Shown one piece after another: positions 8,954 to 19,458 of a stretch of DNA of 64,000 bases. Location of the stretch: the NCBI RefSeq assembly GCF_965227735.1, contig NZ_OZ245776.1, positions 1,674,001-1,738,000 of the forward strand, in the 5' to 3' direction. The notes under the pieces are model-generated. The model saw nothing but the letters and a program-made list of their open reading frames with translations. It was not told where the DNA came from and did no database searches. The position numbers and the translations under genes were made by a program. Each line of letters starts with the position of its first letter. The stretch's first letter is position 1. The DNA is from Larkinella sp965227735. GTDB lineage: Bacteria > Bacteroidota > Bacteroidia > Cytophagales > Spirosomataceae.

Positions 8954-10486
8954 TCAATACCCCGGGTTTTGATTAGTTGGCTCAATTTTCGGGTTATTGT
9001 CCACTTCCTGCTGCGGAATGGGCAGCAATTCGTGTTTGTTTTTCTGGAAATACGTAAACGGCTCGGTTTTCAGTTTACCTGCTTTCCGCCAGCGCAGAAT
9101 ATCGCGGTTGCGGATTTGTTCGCCACTCAGCTCAACACGCCGTTCGTGCACGATGGCGGCAAACACCTGATCTTTCGTGCTCACCGGATAGGCCGCCGTC
9201 GGATACGCGGGCATCGCGACACTCTTGCGGGTGCGAACCATATTCAGGTATTTGACAGCTTCAGTAATGGAACCGATTTCGTTTTCCACCTCGGCCATCG
9301 CCAGCAGGGTTTCGGCATAGCGCATGATCCGCTGGTTGATGCCACCGGTCAGAAACGTCTGATCGGTTTTATACATCAGCGAGAATTTCCGCCAGCTTAC
9401 TTTCATCGTTTTGCCATCGACCACCGACGAGTTGCCGTTCTGGGCGGCATCCGTCAACACGTTTTTGTCCAGGTTATACTTGTCACCCGTTACGTAAAAC
9501 GATTTGGCAAACCGGGGATCGGTTCCGGTGGCGGTTTTCTCGAATTCATTCAACAGACTGTTGGATGGAATCACGTTCCGCCAGCCGATGGCCGAATACT
9601 CCTGCGTCCGCACGGTTTCTGTCCCGGCGGTTGCGCCGTTTCCGTCGGCATCCCAGTTGTAGTTTCCACCCGCCGGGAAGAAATTGATTTCGAAGATGGA
9701 TTCCTTATTGAACTCGGTTTCCTCGATAAAATTATCCGAAAACTCATCCACCAGGCTGTACGTACCTGAGGTGATGACTTTTTGCAGTTCGACCTTCGCA
9801 TTCGTATAATCGGCCTGTTGCAGATACACCCGGGCCAGCAGCATCTGAGCGGCTCCTTTGGTGGCCCGGCCCTGGTTGTCGGTATTGTAGGTGGCTGGCA
9901 GGGCTTCTGCGGCTGCTTTCAGGTCGGCGATGATAAAATCGTATACCTCTTTTTCGGTTGCCCGGGGCAAAGAGCCTTCCACCGATGTCACGTAGTTTTT
10001 GTACAGCGGAACACCGCCCCACATTGTCACCAGATCAAAATACGACCAGGCGCGCAGAAAACGGGCTTCGGCCAGCAGCCGGGCTTTGTCGGCCGCCGGG
10101 ATGTCAGCCACGTTTTCAGACAAATCGATGGTGGCATTGGCCCGGTGAATCAGGCGGTAAAATCCCTGCCAAACGGCTCCCATGACGGAATTGCCGGTAT
10201 CATGGCTACCGAGCAACAACTGGTTACGGGGCGTTTCGAGTTGTCCACCACCGGCCGCAACGTCGTCGCTGCGCAAATCCTGGAGGAAGAACCACTCCCG
10301 CGAGGTGAGCGTATTGGCTTTTGCCATGGCATACACGGCGTTGACCGCACTACTCAGTTCCGCGCCGTTTTTATAGAAGGTGTCGACCGTGACACCATTC
10401 GGGTTCAGTTTGTCCAAATCACTTTCCTGACAGCCTGCCATCAGACCCAGAACAAGCACCCCGGATAAAAGAAATTTATTTTTCAT
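8954..10486 (-). CDS. SusD/RagB family nutrient-binding outer membrane lipoprotein
   Basis: This protein has about 510 residues. The ATG at 10486 starts a lipoprotein signal ending LGLMAGCQ; a GTG at 10513 would add nine unneeded residues. The N-terminal LNPNGVTVDTFYKN and the TPR-like RFLRAWSYFDLVTMWGGVPL segment are typical of SusD. The C-terminal region (ERRVELSGEQIRNRDILRW) also matches the family. SusD lipoproteins cap the SusC barrel and capture glycans. It follows susC on the same strand with a 50-bp gap and sits ahead of the VCBS lipoprotein. Confidence 0.95.
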   Translation of the reverse strand: MKNKFLLSGVLVLGLMAGCQESDLDKLNPNGVTVDTFYKNGAELSSAVNAVYAMAKANTLTSREWFFLQDLRSDDVAAGGGQLETPRNQLLLGSHDTGNSVMGAVWQGFYRLIHRANATIDLSENVADIPAADKARLLAEARFLRAWSYFDLVTMWGGVPLYKNYVTSVEGSLPRATEKEVYDFIIADLKAAAEALPATYNTDNQGRATKGAAQMLLARVYLQQADYTNAKVELQKVITSGTYSLVDEFSDNFIEETEFNKESIFEINFFPAGGNYNWDADGNGATAGTETVRTQEYSAIGWRNVIPSNSLLNEFEKTATGTDPRFAKSFYVTGDKYNLDKNVLTDAAQNGNSSVVDGKTMKVSWRKFSLMYKTDQTFLTGGINQRIMRYAETLLAMAEVENEIGSITEAVKYLNMVRTRKSVAMPAYPTAAYPVSTKDQVFAAIVHERRVELSGEQIRNRDILRWRKAGKLKTEPFTYFQKNKHELLPIPQQEVDNNPKIEPTNQNPGY

Positions 10487-10536
10487 CAGAATCGTTCGTT
10501 TAAATCTATTCACTGAACTAGTACCGGTTCTGCGGA

Positions 10537-13500
10537 TCAGAACCCGATATTCAAACCGATCAGGAGCGTCCGGGGCTGCGGATACTGACCGTAGTCGATC
10601 CCGTTCGTCAACAACTTGGTGTTGTCACCCGCCGTTCCATTGATCCCGATTTCCGGGTCCAGACCGCTGTATTTGGTAAAGGTCAGCAGGTTCGTCGACG
10701 AAACGTAGATCCGTGCTTTCGTCAATGTGTTCATCGTGAGTTTACCCAGGATCGTCGCCGGAATGGTATAACCGATGCTGATGTTTTTCACCCGCATGTA
10801 GGAGCCGTTTTCGATAAAACGATCGGACGTACGGCTGTTATTGTTCGGATCACCACTGATGGCCCGGGGCACATCAGTGCCGGTATTGGTCGGGGTCCAG
10901 GCATCGAGAACCCCTTTCCCGGCGTTGAACAACCGCAGCATTCCTTCTTCAATCACTTTCGTTCCGTTGTAGATTTTATTGCCGTAAACCCCCTGCAGAT
11001 AAACAGTAAAGTCAAAATTCTTATAGTTGGCTCCCAAATTGACCCCGTAGCTAAACTTCGGAATGTAACTCCCAAGATACGTCCGGTCACTGGCATCGAT
11101 TATTCCATCGCCATTGATGTCCTTGAAACGAATGTCCCCGGGCGATGTGTGCTTGGTCGCATCATATGACTCGCGGGAGTCGGGACGGTTCTGGCGAGGA
11201 GCATTGAATACCTCATCGACGGTCTGGAAAATACCGTCAACCTGCCAGCCATAGAACGATTGAATGGGTTGTCCAGCTTCGGTCTTGGTAATATCGAAAC
11301 CGCCAAAATCGTCATTTTTACCGGAATAGAGCGTGGCACTCGGCGTCGCCAGATTGGTAATCTGGTTGCGGGTCACGTCCATATTGGCCGACACATTCCA
11401 GCGAAAATCGCCTTCGTTCTGGCTGTAGCCTACCTGGAACTCGTAGCCCCAGTTTTTCATGCTCCCGATGTTGGCCAGTGGCGGAGACGCATACCCAATG
11501 GAATTCGGAATCGGAACGTTCAGCAACAGACCATCGGTTTTCCGGTTGTAGACTTCCGCCGTGAAGGTCAGTTTGTTGCCCAACAGGCCCAGATCGACCC
11601 CGACGTTGGTCATGGTCGTAGTTTCCCACTTCAGATCCGTGTTGCCCAGGGCACTGAAATACGAACCGAGGACTTTGTTCGCACCAAAGACGTAGTTGGT
11701 GTTGTCGGCCGAAATCAGCGACTGCCAGGCGTAGCTACCGATGCCGTTAAAACCGGTCTGGCCGATACTCCCCCGGATTTTCAGTTCCGAGATGGCGGGC
11801 ACCGATTTCATGAACGCTTCTTCGCTCACCCGCCAGCCCAGTGACGCCGAGGGGAAGGTTCCCCATTTGTTGCCCGGTGCAAACCGCGACGAACCATCCC
11901 GGCGAACCGAGGCACTGATCAAATATTTACCGGCAAAATCGTAGTTGACCCGACCGATGTAGGAAATCAGGCTGCTTTCGTCGCGGGTGCTCGTCACGCC
12001 CGGATTCGAAATACCCTGCAACACGTCGATGTCATTATTCGGGCGGAAACCGTTTCCGTTCAGGCTTGAGCTCCGGAAGTTCTGTTTTTCAGCAACGGCG
12101 GTCACGTTGACGTAGTGCTTGCCAAACGTCTTGTCGAAGGTCAACTGGTTGGTCAGGATGGGTGAATAATACGACGAGCGATTGTCCTGAACCTCATTTT
12201 GGACACGGCTTTTATACCCATCGTTGTAAATCGGAAAGATGTTCGTACCGATATTGGTAACAACGTCGGCTCCAAAACTGAACCGGTATTTCAGAAAGCT
12301 GGTGAATTTGATTTCCGTAAACAGGGTTCCCAGCAACTTGACGCGCTGTGTATAACTTTTATCCTGCAAGGCAATCCGAACCGGGTTGTCGGGGTCCGTA
12401 CCATCGGCTGCGGTTGGTGAGCTGTAACCACCGACTTTGGTCGGATCAGAAACCGGCCAGTAGGGCAAGTTCCGGATGGCCTGCATGATCGCCGTACGAC
12501 CACCCCCAAAGCCCTGCTCACCGCGCATCTTGTCATACGAGAACATCAGGGTCTGCCCGAACGTCAGAAATTTAGTCACCTGGTGATCCGAGTTCAGCCG
12601 AACGTTGGCCCGTTTGTAGTTGGTTCCGATCAGAATCCCTTCCTGATCGAAATACCCGGCGGAGGTAAAAAACCGGGAGACATTGTTCCCGCCCGAAACC
12701 GAAAGCTGGTGTTGCTGAATCGGTGCCGTGCGGAGCAAAACGTCCTGCCAGTCGGTAGCGGTTTGGGCGAAGGTCTGCGTTGCCCCCGTATAAATCGGCG
12801 TGTTCAGGTTACTCAGACGGCTGGGCATCGCAATCCCGGCATTACCCAGCAGCGCAGTAGCGTATTGGGTGTATTCCTGGGTATTGAGCAGATCCAGTTT
12901 TTTCCAGGCACTCTGGGTTCCAAAATACGTATCCAGATTTACGTGCAGTTTACCATCTTTCGAGCCTTTTTTAGTCGAAATGATCACCACCCCGTTCGAC
13001 GCCCGCGAACCGTAGATGGCCGCAGCACTGGCGTCTTTCAACACCTCCAGCGATTCGATGTCTTTCGGGTCGAGGTTGTTCAGATCACCCGATGGCACGC
13101 CATCGATCACATACAGCGGCCCGGATGCGTAGTTGATGGAACCGACCCCCCGGATGCGTACGATCGGCGACTGACCGGGGCTCCCGTTGTTGACCACCCG
13201 AACGCCCGGCACGCGGCCCTGCATGGCCGACTCGGCACTGATTACGGGCAGAGCCGTGAGTTCCTTGGGGGTTACGGACGAAACCGCCCCCGTTACCGAA
13301 GCCCGTTTTTGGGTTCCGTACCCCACGACGACCACCTCTTCCAGCGCCCGCTCATCTTCCACCAGCGACACATTCAGCATGGTCTGTCCGTTCACCTGTA
13401 CTTCTTTGGATGCGTAGCCGACGAAGCTGAAAACCAGCGTGGCATTGGCGGGCGCATTGATGGAAAATTCACCCTGTCCATTCGTGTTGGTTCCCCGGGT

Positions 13501-14058
13501 CGATCCTTTAATGACTACACTTACCCCCGGCAACCCGCCACCGGCGGCATCCGTCACTTTTCCGCGAATGTCTTCCAAAGCCCGCTCCGCCGAAAGAACC
13601 GAATACCCGATTCGCTCCAGCTTGGTGATGTTCAGATCGGCCGACGTTACGGGTTCTGTGCCGGTTTGGGGTTCGAAGACTTTCTTTTCGATCTGATTAA
13701 TTTTTCGAAAAAACCGGTTACCTTTTTCTTTCGTGGCGACAATGACGTAGAAGTTGGCCTGAATTTTCTCGAAAGTCAACCCCTTGTCCGACAGCAAATT
13801 CGTCAACGCTTCTTCCACCGTCCGATCGCGCCGTCCGGTCATCACCACCTTCGTATCGACCAGATCCGTCCGGTAGATGAACGAAACCCGGTAGTGTTTT
13901 TCCAGTTCCGACAAAGCCGCCTTGAGTGTCACCACCGGCGCGGCAATGTCTTTCTCCTGTTGTCTTACCCGCTGCCCGTTCGATGCAATCAGTTGAGCGT
14001 AGGTCGGCAGGGTTCCGACTACCAGCACTCCCCACAGAAACAAGACTATTTTTTTCAT
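10537..14058 (-). CDS. SusC/RagA TonB-linked outer membrane transporter with STN domain
   Basis: This 1173-residue protein starts with a signal peptide (about 1-21, ending PTYA). A secretin/TonB N-terminal (STN) domain follows at about 45-115. Next are a carboxypeptidase-D-like fold (about 160-245), the LEEVVVVGYGTQKR segment and TonB plug, and a long beta-barrel ending in LIGLNIGF. It imports bound oligosaccharide using TonB energy. The STN domain is the part that signals to a FecR anti-sigma factor, and fecR and the ECF sigma gene lie directly upstream on the same strand. Substrate binding is therefore expected to switch on its own locus. Confidence 0.96.
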   Translation of the reverse strand: MKKIVLFLWGVLVVGTLPTYAQLIASNGQRVRQQEKDIAAPVVTLKAALSELEKHYRVSFIYRTDLVDTKVVMTGRRDRTVEEALTNLLSDKGLTFEKIQANFYVIVATKEKGNRFFRKINQIEKKVFEPQTGTEPVTSADLNITKLERIGYSVLSAERALEDIRGKVTDAAGGGLPGVSVVIKGSTRGTNTNGQGEFSINAPANATLVFSFVGYASKEVQVNGQTMLNVSLVEDERALEEVVVVGYGTQKRASVTGAVSSVTPKELTALPVISAESAMQGRVPGVRVVNNGSPGQSPIVRIRGVGSINYASGPLYVIDGVPSGDLNNLDPKDIESLEVLKDASAAAIYGSRASNGVVIISTKKGSKDGKLHVNLDTYFGTQSAWKKLDLLNTQEYTQYATALLGNAGIAMPSRLSNLNTPIYTGATQTFAQTATDWQDVLLRTAPIQQHQLSVSGGNNVSRFFTSAGYFDQEGILIGTNYKRANVRLNSDHQVTKFLTFGQTLMFSYDKMRGEQGFGGGRTAIMQAIRNLPYWPVSDPTKVGGYSSPTAADGTDPDNPVRIALQDKSYTQRVKLLGTLFTEIKFTSFLKYRFSFGADVVTNIGTNIFPIYNDGYKSRVQNEVQDNRSSYYSPILTNQLTFDKTFGKHYVNVTAVAEKQNFRSSSLNGNGFRPNNDIDVLQGISNPGVTSTRDESSLISYIGRVNYDFAGKYLISASVRRDGSSRFAPGNKWGTFPSASLGWRVSEEAFMKSVPAISELKIRGSIGQTGFNGIGSYAWQSLISADNTNYVFGANKVLGSYFSALGNTDLKWETTTMTNVGVDLGLLGNKLTFTAEVYNRKTDGLLLNVPIPNSIGYASPPLANIGSMKNWGYEFQVGYSQNEGDFRWNVSANMDVTRNQITNLATPSATLYSGKNDDFGGFDITKTEAGQPIQSFYGWQVDGIFQTVDEVFNAPRQNRPDSRESYDATKHTSPGDIRFKDINGDGIIDASDRTYLGSYIPKFSYGVNLGANYKNFDFTVYLQGVYGNKIYNGTKVIEEGMLRLFNAGKGVLDAWTPTNTGTDVPRAISGDPNNNSRTSDRFIENGSYMRVKNISIGYTIPATILGKLTMNTLTKARIYVSSTNLLTFTKYSGLDPEIGINGTAGDNTKLLTNGIDYGQYPQPRTLLIGLNIGF

Positions 14059-14069
14059 GCGTATATAGG

Positions 14070-15062
14070 TTATTCAATTAGGATGTAGTTGGATTTTCGG
14101 GTAATTTTTAAGTCAAACAGGCCGGAAAGCCCTTTCAGAATCGTGTCGGCATTTTGGCCCGGAATGGTGCCGGAGAATTTTTGTTGCAGCAAGTCCCGAT
14201 CCCGGATTTCGACCTCCAAACCGTAGGTATCTTTCAGAAGCTGGGCAATTTCGGCCAGGGTCGTTCCGTCAAAAATCAGCTTGCTGGTGCGCCAGGACGA
14301 CTGAGCCACCGCGTTGACGGGCTTTTTATAAAAGTTCTTTGTTTGCGTATCCGCGTAGAACATCTCACCGGGCTTCATTTCCAGGTGGTTACCGGGCTTG
14401 TCGGAAACCCGCATTTCAATACGGCCTTCGTTGAGCACCACTTTCGTCTGGGTTTTGCGGGTGTAGACATTGAAGCGCGTCCCCAACACTTCGACGTTCA
14501 TCTGGCTGGGCAGATGAACCTGAAACCGCTGGTGGTTTTTGGTGTGAACGACTTCAAAAAAAGCCTCCCCTTCCACCCACACTTCGCGGGGCTGGTCGGC
14601 CTGCCAGTGGTCGGCAAACCGGATGGAGGAGTTTCCATTCATCGTTACAATGGATTGATCAGGCAGCACCACACGGCGGGTCTGGCCGAAATCGGTATGC
14701 AGGGATAGCAGTTCGGGGGTGGCGGTTTTGCGGTAAAAGAAGAGCGAGCCGGTGGCCAGCAGCAGTACGCCGATGACAGCCGCAGCCATCCAGGTCCAGC
14801 GCGGTCTCGTTCGGCGAAAGGGCGATTCGGTCCGGGTGCTGGCTGCATTGCGCTTCGTCGACTGGATTCGTCTAAACAACCGCTGGGCATCGAGTCGCTC
14901 GGTAGCATTGAGCGGAATCGCTGCCGGTTCGTTCAGATCGGCATCGAGTAGTTGCTGCAACTGGCGTTGTCCGTTAATCGTTGCCAGATGCAACAATACG
15001 ATTCGAGCCTCCTCCGGAGTACACTCATTCCGTACGTACTTCTGTAGAAGTTGTGTATCCAT
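14070..15062 (-). CDS. FecR family anti-sigma factor
   Basis: This 330-residue protein has a cytoplasmic N-terminus (about 1-88), one membrane helix at about 89-110, a periplasmic FecR domain at about 130-225, and a C-terminal DUF4974-like domain (about 255-328). The latter normally contacts the STN domain of a SusC transporter. It is expected to hold the ECF sigma factor inactive until the transporter reports substrate. It lies 11 bases upstream of susC and 84 bases downstream of the sigma gene, giving the usual sigma-antisigma-transporter order. Confidence 0.93.
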   Translation of the reverse strand: MDTQLLQKYVRNECTPEEARIVLLHLATINGQRQLQQLLDADLNEPAAIPLNATERLDAQRLFRRIQSTKRNAASTRTESPFRRTRPRWTWMAAAVIGVLLLATGSLFFYRKTATPELLSLHTDFGQTRRVVLPDQSIVTMNGNSSIRFADHWQADQPREVWVEGEAFFEVVHTKNHQRFQVHLPSQMNVEVLGTRFNVYTRKTQTKVVLNEGRIEMRVSDKPGNHLEMKPGEMFYADTQTKNFYKKPVNAVAQSSWRTSKLIFDGTTLAEIAQLLKDTYGLEVEIRDRDLLQQKFSGTIPGQNADTILKGLSGLFDLKITRKSNYILIE

Positions 15063-15146
15063 TAATAGAGATTAGGAAATGTTCTATTCATTCCTAATTA
15101 GATACACATAAGCAGACCGGAAGTATTACTGATCGGAGAAAAAATA

Positions 15147-15764
15147 TTAATGGAATAAAAAGAAGAGCAACAGGGGCAGGATTCCTTCCAGGTCGGCGTG
15201 TTTGCTGAGGTAGTCTTTTAAAAACCGGGTAGCCTGCGTGAATTGCGACTTGACGGTATTGACCGAGATGGATAATTGTCTGGCAACCTGCTCATTGTCC
15301 AGGCCACTGAACACCCGTAACCGGAACACTTTTTCCCGTTGGGGTGGTAGTTTCTGCATCCCTTGCTCCAGAATAGTCCCATATTCCTGCAATTGAAACG
15401 CGTCGCTGGTGGTGTCTTCCCCGTTGAGTTCTTCCATTTCGGCAGAAAGATATTCCCAGATCGACTGGTGGTTGTTGCGAATCACGTTCAGGACGTGGTT
15501 TTTCATGGAAACCGACAGGAAGTTCTTGATGGAGTAGGCCTCGTTCAACGCGTCGCGGTGGTCCCAGAGTTTGAGAAAGATGTCCTGAACGGCATCTTCG
15601 GCCAGATCCGGATTCTTCAAAAACTTGATCCCAATCGCGAGCAGGTGTTTGTAGTAGCAGTAGAAAATTTCCTCAAAAGCATTTTCGTCACCCGCTTTCA
15701 ACCGCAGGGTGATCTCCTTTTCAGCGTCTTGACCCAACCGGATGGGTAGTTTTCGAATCCGCAT
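15147..15764 (-). CDS. ECF RNA polymerase sigma factor (FecI-like, Bacteroidota type)
   Basis: This 205-residue protein has sigma region 2 at about residues 29-67 (AFEEIFYCYYKHLLAIG and DAVQDIFLKLW). Region 4 is in the C-terminal half (LPPQREKVFRLRVFSGL through SISVNTVKSQFTQA). Length and composition match ECF factors paired with FecR and SusC in Bacteroidota. It should direct transcription of the downstream fecR-susC-susD-VCBS genes. The 216-bp gap to the GH106-like gene upstream holds no other gene. Confidence 0.94.
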   Translation of the reverse strand: MRIRKLPIRLGQDAEKEITLRLKAGDENAFEEIFYCYYKHLLAIGIKFLKNPDLAEDAVQDIFLKLWDHRDALNEAYSIKNFLSVSMKNHVLNVIRNNHQSIWEYLSAEMEELNGEDTTSDAFQLQEYGTILEQGMQKLPPQREKVFRLRVFSGLDNEQVARQLSISVNTVKSQFTQATRFLKDYLSKHADLEGILPLLLFFLFH

Positions 15765-15980
15765 GAACTGACCTTTTGGCTATTTTCGATGAAAGAGACG
15801 GAATGCTTTGTAACTAATAGCTAAAGTAGGCATTAAAACCGTACTATTCCAATAAAAAATTCTCTTTAAGCCAAGTATATTGTCAATTTAACACTTATTT
15901 TTTTAAGAATAATTCAACAGGTAATTACTTAATCGAATAAGCAGCAATTTGGTGTGAATGGTACCGGGCATTTCGGCGGT

Positions 15981-18900
15981 CTATTGCTTCACGGTTGCAG
16001 CAGCGGGTGTTGTTTCCAGCACCCGAACCGGTCCCAGCAGGCCCGACGGCAGCAGGGGCGAATCGGCCCGGTAAAACGGCATGGTCGTGAACGTAATCTT
16101 GCTGTTCACAGCGGGCTGGGCGTCACCGATCAGGCGGTTTACCCAGAGGTTCGTCACCTTAATCTGTACGGTATTGCGACCGGTTTTCAGCGCCGGGGTG
16201 ATGTCGATGCGGAACGGTTTTTTCCAGACGGTCCCCACGGTTTTTCCGTTGACAATCACCTCGGCGATGTTCTTCACCTCGCCCAGATCCAGGATGTACG
16301 ACGCATTTTTCGTCACTTTCGGCACATCGAACGCATTGTCGTAGGTCGCCGTACCGGAGAAGTATTTGATGCCCGGATACGTATTTTCCGTCAACGACGC
16401 CAGTGTGTTGAACGTGGCCTGCGCGGGAGCGCCCCGCCCCTCCTGAAAAGCCACTTTCCAGGCACCCGCCACATTGACCATGGGCGATTCCGTTACGGCG
16501 GGTTTGGTGTAGGAAGTCGCCGTGGCTTTGTCGCGGAAAACGATAAAATACGCTTGCCACGACTCAAACTTCAACGGCACAATCGTGCGTCCGTCTTTGA
16601 TCCGGTAGGATACCCTTTCGGTTTTACCCGTCTCAGGATTCCACAATTCCGGCACTTTTCCCGTTACCCGGAAACTTACCGTGGCCTCGTTTGGATTGTC
16701 GCTGCGGTTGTCGAGCCAATACAGGTCTGCCTCGGCGGTTTGGCGGTGGACATACAGAATCCGGGCTTTGGCTCCGGTAATGTCCACATCTTTCGGAACG
16801 TTCATCTCGCTTAACACCGCATCCACCGGTTTTGTCGAGACATTCGGATTGCTCCAGATTTGATTCACTAACGCCGTAAACTCACCCGGATTGTCGCTCA
16901 GGCTCGGGGAGCGCTCGGGCTTGACACCCGCCACGTGCATACCGGCTTGAACCAGTTCACCGAGTTTTTTCAACACGGGCAACGTCATGGTTCTTGCCGA
17001 CGAATCCAGCACCATCAGGCGGTATTGCTGACCGCTCGGCGTCACCATCTTCCCGTCTTCCACCCGCAACGCGCTCTTCACCACCGTGGCATTGGCAAAG
17101 TCAAACGCATAACCGTCCGGGATAGCGGGCAGTTTCTGGGTGCATAACTGGGTGATGTTGTTGTTCTCGCCATAATAATACAGCACATCTACGACCGGTT
17201 TGCCCTGCTGGAGCAGGAAGCAACTGCGGCCCAGGTAGCTCATCCAGACGTTGGCCTGCTCGGCCCAGGTTTCCTGCCGGGTAAAATACTGCCCGAAAGG
17301 CCCGAGCGACAGTCCCGGTTTTTTGTCGTCCAGCGGCTGATGCACCGACGTGTGTACCACGAAGCGGTTTAATCCCGATGCCATTTCCAGATCGGCGGTG
17401 CGCTTCAGTTTCTCGGGATGCCAGCTAAACGCATTACCAACGGAAGTCATCGACTCGGCGGCCACCAGATTTTGTCCATAAATGTGCGCCACCGAAGCCG
17501 CTTCCCGAATGTCGGCTTCGCTGCGCACTTCCTCGTCGGCACCACCGGCCAGACTGCCCGGCGTCCACATGGCCGACATCGGTATATCGGCCTTGCGCTT
17601 CACGTCCATGCCGTCGGCCAAATAAATCCGACCACCTTCGTGCGATTCGGTATACCGTTTCATCCCGCGGGCTTTCAGCGCATCGCCAATGACTTCGTAG
17701 TGGTTTTCAACAATCAGTTCACCGATGGTTTTCCGGAAATCCCACAGAAATTTCTCGCTGGCGTCGGCACTTTTCACGACCCGTCCCGTCAGCACCGGCA
17801 ACCAGGGTTTGAGGTCGTAGCCGCGTCGTTTCAGAAATTCTTCGGGCATGGCTTTGGTCCAGGTCATGTGTCCCGCTTCGTAGCTGTCCAGCACCATGTA
17901 TTGCAGCCCCTGCGCACCCATCTGGCCCCCGGTGGCATCCTTATACAGATCCAGATACGCATCGATGTATTTTCGAACGGCCACGTTGTCAAGCTTATCG
18001 ACTTCCAGTCCGGTGGCTTCGGGCGAAGCGGGGTGGTTGTTGCGGCCCGTCAGCGAATACCCCAGTCGCATGATCACCCAGTCTCCACCGGTCGGCGGGG
18101 TCCAGTTCAGCGTTCCGTCGGCACTCATGTTGGCGGTCAGGTCCACCACATCCTGGGTCGGAATGGCGTCGGCATCGGTTTTGATAAGCGAGTGCGTATT
18201 TTCTTTCCACGGACAAAAACCGGCTTTTTCTTCAAACAGATCCACGCGGTCGGTGTTGTGCAGCACCAGTTCCGCCACCGGCACACCCTCCGGTTTGCCC
18301 GGCGCGGCACTTCCCCCCATCATGGCCGCAAACGGATTGCCCTGGGGTTCCAGCGTTTTAAACGTAACCCGGAAGTATTTGGCGGTGGTGGGCAAAATGC
18401 TCATCGTGTTTTGGGGAACCGTACTGCCCCGGATCACCACCACATCCCGGAAGTTGACACCGTCGTCGCTCACTTTCAGCGTCCGGTTGTCGGGCGCTCC
18501 TCTGAATTCGGCCAATGCGCCCCCGCTGGTGGCGCCCACAATGGTAAACGCCTTGACCGTCTGCGGGCTGTCGAATGCATACTGAATCCACATGTCCTGA
18601 CCCACTTCCATCGGCGGCAGCATCGTGGTTTTTGCCAGATCGCCGTCGGTCAGTTCGGTGAGGCTGAACGTTCCACCACTCGACGTGATTTTTGGATTTA
18701 ATGTAGCCAACGATTTCTCAGCCGCAGGCAGGCGGTAGGCAATAACCGCAGCATCGGCGTAGTAGCTTTGCGGTTTTCCCGCCGAACCGCCGAGCATGGC
18801 GGCTCCGAGCGGTACATTCTGGAAATTACCGGTGGTGTTCGGCGGCTGGGGAAGTTTCCCCGAAAAGGGGCGGGACGCGTTCGGCTGCCCACCCGGAACG

Positions 18901-19316
18901 CGGGTTTCGGTCCAGACGTACTTTTTCATGCCGTCGCTGGCAGGCACCCAGGGACCACCCGTCACGCTCCAGCCCGGCGACCCGGCAATGGCCATTTCGA
19001 GCTGGAGTTTCTGGGCCAGATCGGTGGTGTGCTTGAAGGCGTCTTTCCATTCGGGAGTCATGAACACCAGCTTTTTAGGCGTCACGGCGGGCGTAAACAA
19101 GCTGGCGTCGAAATTCTGAAAACCGCCAATGCCGACGCGGTTCATCCATTCCAAGTCTTTGGTGATGCCTTCTTTGGTGATGTTGCCGTTCATCCAGTGC
19201 CACCACACGCGGGGCTTGGCGGTATTGGGCGGAGTCTGAAAACCTTTTTGGAGCGCGGAAGGCTGCGCAAAGGCCAAAGCCGGGAGCAGCCAGGCCAGAA
19301 CCGTTATTTTTTTCAT
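15981..19316 (-). CDS. GH106-like alpha-L-rhamnosidase, secreted
   Basis: This 1111-residue protein has a signal peptide (about 1-17). Its opening PRVWWHWMNGNITKEGITKD and the nearby IGGFQNFDASL segment are typical of GH106 and related large glycoside hydrolases acting on rhamnose-containing polysaccharides. A carbohydrate-binding jelly roll probably lies within (about 200-350), and a galactose-binding-like domain forms the C-terminus (about 960-1090). It lies upstream of the ECF sigma/FecR/SusCD genes on the same strand, so it probably degrades the glycan they import, possibly a pectic or other rhamnosylated polymer. Family membership is inferred from sequence resemblance; catalytic residues were not pinned. 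Confidence 0.82.
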   Translation of the reverse strand: MKKITVLAWLLPALAFAQPSALQKGFQTPPNTAKPRVWWHWMNGNITKEGITKDLEWMNRVGIGGFQNFDASLFTPAVTPKKLVFMTPEWKDAFKHTTDLAQKLQLEMAIAGSPGWSVTGGPWVPASDGMKKYVWTETRVPGGQPNASRPFSGKLPQPPNTTGNFQNVPLGAAMLGGSAGKPQSYYADAAVIAYRLPAAEKSLATLNPKITSSGGTFSLTELTDGDLAKTTMLPPMEVGQDMWIQYAFDSPQTVKAFTIVGATSGGALAEFRGAPDNRTLKVSDDGVNFRDVVVIRGSTVPQNTMSILPTTAKYFRVTFKTLEPQGNPFAAMMGGSAAPGKPEGVPVAELVLHNTDRVDLFEEKAGFCPWKENTHSLIKTDADAIPTQDVVDLTANMSADGTLNWTPPTGGDWVIMRLGYSLTGRNNHPASPEATGLEVDKLDNVAVRKYIDAYLDLYKDATGGQMGAQGLQYMVLDSYEAGHMTWTKAMPEEFLKRRGYDLKPWLPVLTGRVVKSADASEKFLWDFRKTIGELIVENHYEVIGDALKARGMKRYTESHEGGRIYLADGMDVKRKADIPMSAMWTPGSLAGGADEEVRSEADIREAASVAHIYGQNLVAAESMTSVGNAFSWHPEKLKRTADLEMASGLNRFVVHTSVHQPLDDKKPGLSLGPFGQYFTRQETWAEQANVWMSYLGRSCFLLQQGKPVVDVLYYYGENNNITQLCTQKLPAIPDGYAFDFANATVVKSALRVEDGKMVTPSGQQYRLMVLDSSARTMTLPVLKKLGELVQAGMHVAGVKPERSPSLSDNPGEFTALVNQIWSNPNVSTKPVDAVLSEMNVPKDVDITGAKARILYVHRQTAEADLYWLDNRSDNPNEATVSFRVTGKVPELWNPETGKTERVSYRIKDGRTIVPLKFESWQAYFIVFRDKATATSYTKPAVTESPMVNVAGAWKVAFQEGRGAPAQATFNTLASLTENTYPGIKYFSGTATYDNAFDVPKVTKNASYILDLGEVKNIAEVIVNGKTVGTVWKKPFRIDITPALKTGRNTVQIKVTNLWVNRLIGDAQPAVNSKITFTTMPFYRADSPLLPSGLLGPVRVLETTPAAATVKQ

Positions 19317-19458
19317 AGAGATTGGTCGTTGGGGTATCAGGCGGTGAGCCGTGCGGACTCTCCTGAGCGAAAAGCCAACAAGGGTCCAATATTACTTTAT
19401 CCCTTCCAGGACTTTCGCTTTTTGTTCTGTTCCCTCATTGATATTTAATAACCACCGA

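Noticed and set aside
12583..14088. Long plus-strand open frame antisense to susC
   Set aside because: It lies wholly opposite a clear SusC gene in a GC-rich frame-shadow; it has no domain, signal or promoter.
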